Assembly: GCA_934644775.1 (NCBI GenBank)
Contig: CAKUDB010000016.1
Span: forward strand, 1 to 58,708
Direction of reading: 5' to 3'
Source of the DNA: an uncultured bacterium
GTDB taxonomy: Bacteria > Vulcanimicrobiota > Xenobia > Xenobiales > Xenobiaceae
DNA length: 58,708 nt
Positions 33,504 through 41,291 of this stretch are shown piece by piece. The notes beneath the pieces were generated by a model, which was not told the DNA's origin, ran no database searches, and saw only the letters and a program-made list of their open reading frames with translations. Each line of letters begins with the position of its first letter. Positions within the stretch are counted from its first letter, which is position 1. Position numbers and translations under genes: made by a program.

Positions 33504-34802
33504 ATGATTGAATTGATTAAGAAGCAGCCTCCAGGTAGGATTATTGCCTTAGGTTTTATTGTAGTTATTGTGTTGGGCTCCTGGCTATTGAGTTTGCCTT
33601 GTAGCATCCGACAGGGCGTCGATTTGCCTTATATAGACGCTCTTTATACTTCTACTAGTGCTGTTTGTGTAACTGGTTTAATAGCTGTCGACGCCCACGA
33701 TACTTTTACCCCCTTAGGCCAGCTCTTTCTCTGCTTATTGATCCAGATAGGCGGTTTAGGTGTCACTTCAGTAGGTGCGGGCGTTATTTTAGCTATCGGT
33801 CAAAAGATCAACTTTAAAGGGCGCAGTCTAATTCGCGAATCGCTCAATCTACATACCGGTCAAGGTTTGGTACGTTTTATAAAAAGTGTCTTGCTAACTA
33901 CTTTCGCTTTCGAAGCTGTCGGAGCGTTACTGAGTTTGGCTGTCTTTATTGGCGATTATCCTTGGAAAAAGGCTATTTGGATTAGCCTTTTCCATTCGGT
34001 GGCTGCCTTTAACAATTCTGGTTTTGATATTTTAGGCCATTTGCAAAACTTGATCCCTTACCGCGATAATCTACCCTTAAATATAATTACTAGCCTTTTA
34101 ATTATTTTTGGCGGTATTGGCTTTTGGGTAATCCATGAAGCTTTAGCTACGCGCTTTAACTGGCGCAAATTTTCTATGCACTCTAAAGTTGTTATTACTA
34201 CGAGCTTATTTTTAATTATAGTGGGCACTTTACTCCTTAAGCTGACGGAGAATATGACTTGGCTGGGCGCTTTCTTCCATAGTGTTTCGGCTAGAACGGC
34301 TGGCTTTTCTACTTACAATATCGGCAACTTTACCGACGCCGGTTTGTTGGTAATGATTATTTTAATGTTTATTGGCGCTTCTCCCGGCTCTACCGGAGGC
34401 GGCATAAAAACGACTACTTTTTTTGTGCTATTACAAGCTATAAAATCGGCCGCTACTAATACTTCCGAAAAAGCTTTCCACTACGCCCTCCCTTCCGAAG
34501 CTTTCCGCAAGGCGGCAGTTATCACCTTAATAGCCGCTTTTGTGGTGATAAGTGGCACCTATTTAATGCTAATTATGGATCCACAAGTCGGTTTTAGGGC
34601 CGCCCTTTTCGAAGTAACTAGCGCTTTTGGTACGGTTGGCTTATCGACTGGTATTACTACCCATTTAAGTTGGGGCAGTAAGATTCTCTCCATTATCATT
34701 ATGTATGTCGGTAGGCTGGGCCCTTTAACTATAGCCACTTTGTGGTATTTCAAAAATAACGAACTTACCAGCTATCCTGAAGGTAATATCTCGATTGGCT
34801 AG
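33504..34802 (+). CDS. ktrB: TrkH/KtrB-type potassium uptake membrane subunit
   Basis: 432 residues with about eight to ten membrane helices and four pore-loop repeats. Recognisable Ktr/Trk pieces are TSAVCVTGLIAVDA, FNNSGFDI, SARTAGFS and STGGGIKTTT. A length near 430-450 and the tight pairing with a TrkA-type regulatory gene point to KtrB rather than the larger TrkH. It moves K+ coupled to Na+ or H+. GGAGG is upstream of the ATG. The regulatory subunit starts 16 bases later. Confidence 0.9.
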   Translation: MIELIKKQPPGRIIALGFIVVIVLGSWLLSLPCSIRQGVDLPYIDALYTSTSAVCVTGLIAVDAHDTFTPLGQLFLCLLIQIGGLGVTSVGAGVILAIGQKINFKGRSLIRESLNLHTGQGLVRFIKSVLLTTFAFEAVGALLSLAVFIGDYPWKKAIWISLFHSVAAFNNSGFDILGHLQNLIPYRDNLPLNIITSLLIIFGGIGFWVIHEALATRFNWRKFSMHSKVVITTSLFLIIVGTLLLKLTENMTWLGAFFHSVSARTAGFSTYNIGNFTDAGLLVMIILMFIGASPGSTGGGIKTTTFFVLLQAIKSAATNTSEKAFHYALPSEAFRKAAVITLIAAFVVISGTYLMLIMDPQVGFRAALFEVTSAFGTVGLSTGITTHLSWGSKILSIIIMYVGRLGPLTIATLWYFKNNELTSYPEGNISIG

Positions 34803-34817
34803 AGGAGGAAAAAAGAT

Positions 34818-35516
34818 ATGTTTGGCAGAGCAAAGAGAAAGAAGCAAAGTTACGCTATCGTAGGTTTGGGACGCTTCGGTTACGCCTTGGCCTTGGAATT
34901 GGCCTCTTCTGGGGCGGAAATCGTCGTTATTGATAAAGATGAAGCCAAAGTTGGCGAATTGCGCGAATATACCGAAAATGCTTATGTTTTGAAAAAGATG
35001 GATCGCAAATCTTTAGCGGAGACGGGCGTTAAAAATTGTGATGTAGCTATTGTAGGTATTAGTGGCGAAGAGATAGACGCTTCTATTTTAACTACTTTGC
35101 ACTTAGTGAGTTTCGGTATCCCCAAAGTAATTGCCAAAGCGGCTAGCGCCGATCACGGGGAAATTTTGGCTAAACTAGGTGCTGAAGTAGTCTATCCTGA
35201 GCGGGATATGGCCATCCGTTTAGCCCATCGCTTAGAAGCTTGGCAAGTTTTAGATTTTGTGCAACTAAGTGAAAAGCTCAATATCTCTAAATTGCTAGTT
35301 CCAGCACAACTTGTGGGTAAAAGTGTAATTGAAGCTAACTTGCGCGTAAAATTCGGCGTTAATATTATCGCTATTGAAAATGACAACAGACTTACCGAAA
35401 CTGTAGTACCGAGCTATATTTTTTTAAAGAATGATATTTTGTTTGTCTCCGGTAGCAAGGAAGGTTTGGATAAATTGTCCGCTTGGACAGAAAATAGCGG
35501 CCTTACCCATCCTTAA
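34818..35516 (+). CDS. ktrA: KtrA/TrkA-type regulatory subunit of potassium uptake
   Basis: 232 residues. An N-terminal RCK_N Rossmann domain (AIVGLGRFGYALALEL, about residues 13-28, then IDKDEAKVGEL) binds NAD(H)/ATP, and a C-terminal RCK_C domain (about 145-225) ends near FVSGSKEGLDKL. It forms a ring that gates the KtrB channel. AGGAGG lies before the ATG. It overlaps no other gene and is 16 bases from ktrB, so a two-gene operon is expected. Confidence 0.92.
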   Translation: MFGRAKRKKQSYAIVGLGRFGYALALELASSGAEIVVIDKDEAKVGELREYTENAYVLKKMDRKSLAETGVKNCDVAIVGISGEEIDASILTTLHLVSFGIPKVIAKAASADHGEILAKLGAEVVYPERDMAIRLAHRLEAWQVLDFVQLSEKLNISKLLVPAQLVGKSVIEANLRVKFGVNIIAIENDNRLTETVVPSYIFLKNDILFVSGSKEGLDKLSAWTENSGLTHP

Positions 35517-35520
35517 AAGG

Positions 35521-35549
35521 AAAGATAAAACCGCTATTTTATCTTTTTG
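35521..35549. terminator. terminator between convergent ktrA and alaS
   Basis: AAAGATAAAA pairs with TTTTATCTTT around CCGCTA, followed by TT. Short AT-rich stem. Confidence 0.7.
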
Positions 35550-35565
35550 TGGGCTGCTTTAGCCT

Positions 35566-38256
35566 TTATTTCTGGGTGCGAATGATGTCAGCAAACTGAG
35601 CTAAAACTTCGTTGAGTTTGCTTAAATCTTTGGCACCAGCCATAGCCATGTCGGCTCGACCGCCACCACCGCCGCCTAAACGTTTAGCTACTTCTTTAAC
35701 CAGCTTGCCGGCCTGGTAGCCTTGCTTTACATAGTCGGGTGTTACCAAAACTAAGATACCGACTTTATCTTGGTTGGGGCCAGCCAAAAGTACGATGCCG
35801 TTAAATTTTTGCTTCAACTCATCGGCCATATTGCGCAATTCGTCGGGAGAAGCGCTGTCTAATTTAAGCGTCAAAACGGGGACGCCATCTACTTCGACAG
35901 CTTCACTCAACACGTCGGCTGCCTTAGCTGAAGCCAGAGCGGCTTTTACTTTTTCCAGCTCTTTCTCCAACTTTTTCTGGTTGTCCAAGAGGGCGTTCAA
36001 ACGGGTAGGCAAGTCGGCTGAATTGGTATGTAAGGTTTCGCAAGCTTGCTCTAAGCTATTCTGTTGGTTTTCGACCAATTCGAGAGCGGCTAAACCGGCT
36101 ACAGCTTCGATGCGGCGCACGCCCGAAGCGATAGCCCCTTCGGAAACGAACTTAAATAAGCCTAAGTCGCCAGTATGTTTACAGTGGCAGCCACCGCACA
36201 GCTCTTGAGAAAAACCGTCGTAGCAAGGCTCGGCTACTTGAGCGCTAGCTGGGCCACCGACATTAATAACCCTAACCTGTTGGCCGTATTTGTCGCCGAA
36301 GAAGGCTACTACGGAAGAGGGCTTGTCTTTCAAGGCAATTTCAAACCAACATACGCCGGTATTCGCCACAATTTCGCTATTGATCAGGCGTTCAATTTGG
36401 GTCAACTTTTCTTTGCTGACCGGCTCTGAATAAGTAAAGTCGAAGCGCAACCTTTCAGGAGCCACTAAGGAGCCTTGTTGGTGGACTTCGGTGCCCAAGA
36501 CGCTACGTAAAGCTTGGTGCAGTAAGTGGGTGGCTGTATGGTGGCGCTCGATAGCCCGGCGACGCCTAGTATCAATAGCGGCAGTTACTTCCTGGCCTAT
36601 CGACAGAGCTTCCAATTCGGGCCCTTCAGCCACAAAGTGCATAAAGACCCCTTCTTGTTGTTTAGTATCTTTGACCACTAATTTGTGCTCAGCCCAGCTT
36701 ATAGTACCGGTATCGCCTACCTGGCCGCCCATCTCTCCGTAGAAAGGAGTTTTGTCTAACACCACAGCGCGGCTGCCCGGTTGGCCGATAATCGCTACAA
36801 CCTTAGCTTGACAGCTATCTTGGTTGTAACCTACAAAATTGGTAGCTTGTAAGTCTAACTTTTCGCTTTCGGCAATTTGAGCAGTTTTGACGCGAGCGGC
36901 GCGGGCCCGCTGTTTTTGCTCGGCCATATCTTTTTCGAAAGCACCTTCGTCTACTTCATAGCCGCGCTCTTTGGCCATAACGGCGGTTAGGTCGTAAGGG
37001 AAGCCGTAAGTGTCGTAAAGTTTGAAAGCTACGCTGCCGGGGAAGATGTGGTTATTATTTGCCTCTTTTTCCAAGTGGCTCAGCTCTTCTTCAAATAAGG
37101 CGATACCGCGATCTAAAGTCTGGTTAAAGGAAGTCTCTTCGCCTTTGATAATGCGGCTGATTTTGGCTTCTTCGCGCAGCAATTCTGGATAGGCTTGGCC
37201 CATAATCTCATTTAAGGTAGGCAAAAGCTTGTAAAGGAAGGGCTCGACTAAACCGAGCTTGCGACCGTAGCGGGCGGCGCGACGTAAAATACGGCGAATG
37301 ACGTAACCGCGCCCTTCGTTGGAAGGCAGGGCACCGTCGGCTATAGAGAAAGCGACCATGCGCAAGTGATCGGCACAAACTCGCATAGCTACCGAAATGG
37401 CGTCCTTAGAGACGCCGTGGGTATATTTGAGGCTAGAAAGCTCTTCTAACTTGGCAATAATGGGGCGGAATAGAGCAGAGTCGTAGTTGGAAATCTCTAC
37501 ATTAAAGTCGGTGCAACCTTTAGTGCATTCCATAACGGCGGCGATACGCTCTAAGCCGGCTCCAGTATCGACATTGCAATTAGGTAATTTGTGCAAGCCA
37601 TCTTTATCGGCGTTAAATTCGGTAAAGACTAGGTTCCAAAGCTCCATAACTAAGGGAGAGTCGCCATTTACCAAGGGGCCGCCGCTCATATCGGGAGTTA
37701 AATCGATATGAATTTCCGTACAAGGGCCGCAAGGGCCTACTTCACCCATCATCCAGAAATTATCTTTGGCCCCAAAATGTTTAATATGGGTGGGATCAAT
37801 GTCGGTAAGTTCCTGCCAAAGGGCTTCAGCTTCGCTGTCGGCCGGTAAGCCTTTAGCTTCGTCACCGCCAAAAACGGTTACGTAGAGGCGACCTTTGGGG
37901 AGTTTCCAGCGCTCGGTAAGTAATTCCCAAGCCCAAGAGATGGCTTCGCGTTTGTAATAGTCGCCAAAAGACCAGTTGCCCAGCATTTCAAACAAAGTGT
38001 GGTGGTAAGTATCTAAACCGACTTCTTCTAAATCGTTATGCTTACCGGAAACGCGAATGCACTTCTGAGAGTCGGCCACGCGGCGATGGGTAGGAGTAGC
38101 TTGGCCCAAGAAGTAAGGCTTAAATTGGTTCATGCCCGCGTTAGTAAACATGAGGGTGGGATCGTCGTGAGGGACAACCGACGCCGAAGGCACAATCTCG
38201 TGCCCTTTTTCGCGGAAAAATTCTAAAAATGACTGACGAATTTCTGTAGCGTTCAT
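35566..38256 (-). CDS. alaS: alanine--tRNA ligase
   Basis: About 896 residues, standard. The class II catalytic domain starts NATEIRQSFLEFFREKGHE, the tRNA-recognition domain follows, then the editing domain with HHTATHLLH and the CGGCHCKHTG Zn site (about 660-690), and the C-Ala domain with GGGGGGRADMAMAG near the end. It charges tRNA-Ala and hydrolyses mischarged Ser/Gly. The ATG at 38256 has a GAGAG site about ten bases before; the TTG at 38259 is unlikely. Confidence 0.97.
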   Translation of the reverse strand: MNATEIRQSFLEFFREKGHEIVPSASVVPHDDPTLMFTNAGMNQFKPYFLGQATPTHRRVADSQKCIRVSGKHNDLEEVGLDTYHHTLFEMLGNWSFGDYYKREAISWAWELLTERWKLPKGRLYVTVFGGDEAKGLPADSEAEALWQELTDIDPTHIKHFGAKDNFWMMGEVGPCGPCTEIHIDLTPDMSGGPLVNGDSPLVMELWNLVFTEFNADKDGLHKLPNCNVDTGAGLERIAAVMECTKGCTDFNVEISNYDSALFRPIIAKLEELSSLKYTHGVSKDAISVAMRVCADHLRMVAFSIADGALPSNEGRGYVIRRILRRAARYGRKLGLVEPFLYKLLPTLNEIMGQAYPELLREEAKISRIIKGEETSFNQTLDRGIALFEEELSHLEKEANNNHIFPGSVAFKLYDTYGFPYDLTAVMAKERGYEVDEGAFEKDMAEQKQRARAARVKTAQIAESEKLDLQATNFVGYNQDSCQAKVVAIIGQPGSRAVVLDKTPFYGEMGGQVGDTGTISWAEHKLVVKDTKQQEGVFMHFVAEGPELEALSIGQEVTAAIDTRRRRAIERHHTATHLLHQALRSVLGTEVHQQGSLVAPERLRFDFTYSEPVSKEKLTQIERLINSEIVANTGVCWFEIALKDKPSSVVAFFGDKYGQQVRVINVGGPASAQVAEPCYDGFSQELCGGCHCKHTGDLGLFKFVSEGAIASGVRRIEAVAGLAALELVENQQNSLEQACETLHTNSADLPTRLNALLDNQKKLEKELEKVKAALASAKAADVLSEAVEVDGVPVLTLKLDSASPDELRNMADELKQKFNGIVLLAGPNQDKVGILVLVTPDYVKQGYQAGKLVKEVAKRLGGGGGGRADMAMAGAKDLSKLNEVLAQFADIIRTQK

Positions 38257-38282
38257 CAAAAAAACTCTCTCAATCTATCTTT

Positions 38283-38318
38283 TAACAAAAGCCGACAGGC
38301 CAAAACTGAGCCTGCCGG
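38283..38318 (-). terminator. terminator between dapE and alaS (minus strand)
   Basis: On the minus strand CCGGCAGGC pairs with GCCTGTCGG (one G-U), then CTTTTGTT. It should end the dapD-dapE message and separate it from alaS. Confidence 0.6.
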
Positions 38319-38349
38319 GTTAGTAGTCGGAAAACCGACCTAGCGAAAA

Positions 38350-39426
38350 CTAAGCTTCAGGCTCAGTTCTCACTTGACAAATTTCGGTTAGGAAGACGGA
38401 CAGTAAATTGTAGCACTTTTCTAAGTTGGCAATTTCCATCCATTCTATAGCTTGGTGGCAGCGGTCGGGATCGCCGGGGCCAAAGTTGACGGCGGGAATA
38501 CCGTTGGCTGTAAGTCGGGCCAAATCTGTCCAAGCTTGCTTAGGCTCGACTTGCAGCGAGCAACGCTCGATCCAACCTTGCATCAAAGGGTGACTGACAC
38601 AAACTTGGCCGGGCACCGAAACGTCGCGCACCCTAATGGTGGCCAAATCGCCTACCAACTTGGTAAGCTCTGCCACTACGTCACTTTCGCTGCGGTTGGG
38701 CGCGAAGCGGGCGTTGACGTTAATTTCAAACTTGTCGGGAATAACATTGGCAGCGTTGGAAGTAGAAGCCATAGTGGGGCTCATCACTTCGTAGAAGGTT
38801 AAACCGTTGATGTTTACTTCGCGCCTGGGTAAATCACGCAATTTAGCCAGCAGTGGCAGAGAGCGGAAGATGGCATTTTGGCCTTGCCAAGGGCGCGCCG
38901 AGTGGGCTCGTTTGCCCTCCACCGTAACAATGGCGTGTAAGCCGCCCATACAGCCGGCCATAATGGCATTGTTAGTAGGCTCCAAAACTAAGGCAAAGTC
39001 CATGGGCGGCAGGGTAGGCATTAAAGTGCGCATACCGTTGCCCACGTCCGGCCCTTCTTCACCTTCATAAAAGACGGCCACCAAATCGGCGTTAAACTTT
39101 TCGTAGTCTTTGAGTAAGCCCAGCATAACGGCCAGGCCGCTCTTCATATCGGAGGAACCGCAGCCGTAAAGCTTACCGTCTTTGATAGGGCCTAAGGGCT
39201 GATCGGGGTCGGCCGGTACGGTGTCGATATGGCCGAAAAGGCCAATTACCGGACGATCGCCGTGTTGGGGAGGGCAAACGATCAAATTGTTACGCGAGCG
39301 ACTTAAAGGGATGCCCGGCAACTCGGTGCGCACCCACGATTCAATAAAATCGGCTATTTCTTTTTCGTTCTTGGTTTGGCTGGGAATTTGTACCAATTTT
39401 TGAGTTAGAGAAACCAAATCGATCAT
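38350..39426 (-). CDS. dapE: succinyl-diaminopimelate desuccinylase
   Basis: 358 residues, M20 metallopeptidase fold. Zinc ligands are in FGHIDTVPAD (His and Asp, about residue 66), GCGSSDMKSG, EGEEG (about 121-125), LEPT and the His near the end. It removes the succinyl group from N-succinyl-LL-DAP to give LL-DAP for lysine and peptidoglycan. Some elements (EPTNNAIMAGCMGG, RAHSARPW) resemble actinobacterial-type DapE more than E. coli DapE. Its ATG overlaps the dapD stop by four bases (ATGA). Confidence 0.9.
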   Translation of the reverse strand: MIDLVSLTQKLVQIPSQTKNEKEIADFIESWVRTELPGIPLSRSRNNLIVCPPQHGDRPVIGLFGHIDTVPADPDQPLGPIKDGKLYGCGSSDMKSGLAVMLGLLKDYEKFNADLVAVFYEGEEGPDVGNGMRTLMPTLPPMDFALVLEPTNNAIMAGCMGGLHAIVTVEGKRAHSARPWQGQNAIFRSLPLLAKLRDLPRREVNINGLTFYEVMSPTMASTSNAANVIPDKFEINVNARFAPNRSESDVVAELTKLVGDLATIRVRDVSVPGQVCVSHPLMQGWIERCSLQVEPKQAWTDLARLTANGIPAVNFGPGDPDRCHQAIEWMEIANLEKCYNLLSVFLTEICQVRTEPEA

Positions 39427-40226
39427 TGTAACTCTCCAAAGTTGCGTAATGCTTGGTTTAAGCTAGTTTTGCTATCGGAGCCAGCGTGGCGGTGGCCAAT
39501 AATTAGAGCGCAGGGAAGGCTGTAGGTGCCGCTAGGAAACTGGCGCGGTCGGGTGCCGGGAACTACTACAGAATGGGCTGGCACTAGACCTTTGTAAGTA
39601 ACTGGCTCGGGGCCGGTGACGTCTATAATGGGTGTAGAAGCTGTAATAGTAGTGCCCGCACCAATTACGGCACCTTGGCCAACTAGTACACCTTCGACGA
39701 TAACGCTATCGGCTCCGATAAAGCACTCGTCTTCAATAATGACCGGCCGGGCTCCAGCTGGCTCTAAAACGCCGCCGATAATAGCTCCGGCCGCCAAATG
39801 GACATTGGCACCTATTTGAGCACAACTACCTACTAAGCTCCAAGTATCTATCATGGTGCCGGGGCCAACGTAAGCGCCGATATTTACATAACCTACCATA
39901 AGGATAGAGCCGGGAGCCATATAAGAGCCGTAACGAGCTGTGCCCGGAGGTACGGCCCTGATTCCGGCTTGTTGCCAATGGCTCTTTAAGTTGATCTTGT
40001 CGCGATATTCAAAGGGAGGGAGCTCCCACGTTTGCATTTCTGTAAGCGAAAAATAGAGCAGAATGGCTTCTTGTACCCAAGTATTTACTTGCCAAGCGCC
40101 GTCGACCTTTTCAGCGACTCTGAGCTGGCCTTTATCGAGCGCTTCAATAACTGCAAAAATGTCATCTTTAGCTTTGGCCAGTAAGCTTCTGTCGGCAAAA
40201 GCTTGCGAAATTAGTTGTCGATCCAT
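39423..40226 (-). CDS. dapD: 2,3,4,5-tetrahydropyridine-2,6-dicarboxylate N-succinyltransferase
   Basis: 267 residues. It succinylates tetrahydrodipicolinate with succinyl-CoA, the first step of the succinylase branch of the DAP pathway. The C-terminal half is a left-handed beta helix of hexapeptide repeats (VNIGAYVGPGTMIDTWSLVGSCAQIGAN), followed by CFIGADSVIVEG; DapD-family pieces RVAEKVDGAWQVNTWV and SVVVPGTRP are present. Coupled to dapE by ATGA. Confidence 0.95.
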   Translation of the reverse strand: MDRQLISQAFADRSLLAKAKDDIFAVIEALDKGQLRVAEKVDGAWQVNTWVQEAILLYFSLTEMQTWELPPFEYRDKINLKSHWQQAGIRAVPPGTARYGSYMAPGSILMVGYVNIGAYVGPGTMIDTWSLVGSCAQIGANVHLAAGAIIGGVLEPAGARPVIIEDECFIGADSVIVEGVLVGQGAVIGAGTTITASTPIIDVTGPEPVTYKGLVPAHSVVVPGTRPRQFPSGTYSLPCALIIGHRHAGSDSKTSLNQALRNFGELQ

Positions 40227-40481
40227 AGCCGCCGCAGTTCTGCAATTAAGGGCTTATTCCCTTGTATAAGCTCATTTTCTGGGCAGTTCGCCCTATATGG
40301 GTAGTCGATTTAGGCAGATAGGCCAAAAATTAACTAAAATATTTTAAATATTATATTTTTTATCGATAAAAAAAGATTGATATATCTATCCATTTGTGTT
40401 TTACTATGGGCGGTGGGGGAAGAGGGCTTGGGCCCGGCGGCTGTAGTGGTCGTACCTATTCTTTGTGGTAGTTTTTGTCCG

Positions 40482-41132
40482 GTGAAAAGTTTCAACGTAT
40501 CTAAACAAACTTTGCGGCGTTTGCCCATGTATTTAGCTTACTTGCGCACTCTGCCCGCAACTGAAAGTAGGGTTTCTGCTTCTTCGATAGCTTCTGCTTT
40601 AAATCTTAACGATGTGCAAGTGCGCAAAGATTTGGCAGCGGTTAGTTCTTCCGGGCGTCCCAAGGTGGGCTATCCCGTTGAAGTTCTGCGCGACGAATTG
40701 GAAAGCTTTTTGGGCTATCACAATGTCGATTCGGCTATTATTGTGGGAGCTGGCCATTTGGGGCGGGCTCTTCTCAATTATGGTGGCTTCAAAACTTACG
40801 GATTAGAAATTTTGGCTGCTTTCGACAGCAACGAAGAATTGGCCGGTCAGGAGGGCGGTCGAATTTTACCTTTAAGTAAACTTAGTGATATGTGTGCTCG
40901 CCTCCATCCGCGTATCGGCATTATTACCGTGCCGGCTGAGGCCGCTCAACAAGTTTGCGACTTAATGGTTGAGTGTGGCATAGAGGCTATTTGGAATTTT
41001 GCACCGGTCCATTTGCGAGTCGACGATAATATTTTTGTCACTAACGAAAATATGGCTGTCCATTTGGCGGTTATTTCCAATTATTTGCGAGCTTCTATGC
41101 ACACCGAGAAGTTTCCTAACGATTTTAATTAA
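40482..41132 (+). CDS. rex: redox-sensing transcriptional repressor Rex
   Basis: About 216 residues. The N-terminal winged helix (about 1-80: SKQTLRRLPMYLAYLRTLP, QVRKDLAAVSSSGRPKVGY) and Rossmann domain with GAGHLGRALLNYGGF bind DNA and NADH respectively; rising NADH releases it from fermentative promoters. I start at the GTG at 40482; the frame reaches back to 40377 but its first 35 residues do not match the family. It precedes adhE, a classical Rex target. I found no clear TTGTGA-N-TCACAA operator between them, so auto-regulation or adhE control remains an inference. Confidence 0.9.
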   Translation: MKSFNVSKQTLRRLPMYLAYLRTLPATESRVSASSIASALNLNDVQVRKDLAAVSSSGRPKVGYPVEVLRDELESFLGYHNVDSAIIVGAGHLGRALLNYGGFKTYGLEILAAFDSNEELAGQEGGRILPLSKLSDMCARLHPRIGIITVPAEAAQQVCDLMVECGIEAIWNFAPVHLRVDDNIFVTNENMAVHLAVISNYLRASMHTEKFPNDFN

Positions 41133-41138
41133 AACTGT

Positions 41139-41170
41139 GAATCGGTCTAGTGCTCGCTCGGTTCTTTTTT
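41139..41170 (+). terminator. probable terminator of rex
   Basis: GAATCG pairs with CGGTTC (one G-U) around 14 bases, then six T. It would make adhE a separate transcript. Confidence 0.5.
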
Positions 41171-41291
41171 ACCAGTCTGTCTTGTCAGCCGTTGGCCTGG
41201 CGAAGGACAGCAGAAAAAGACTGCGCCGCTTGAAGCGGTAGGCAGCGAGTTGTTTATAAAAATGCTTAATTCCTGAAATGGAGATTGATAT

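Noticed and set aside
41133..41291. Rex operator between rex and adhE
   Set aside because: No TTGTGA/TCACAA or TTGTTAA/TTAACAA palindrome. TTGTTTATAAAAATGC is not palindromic.
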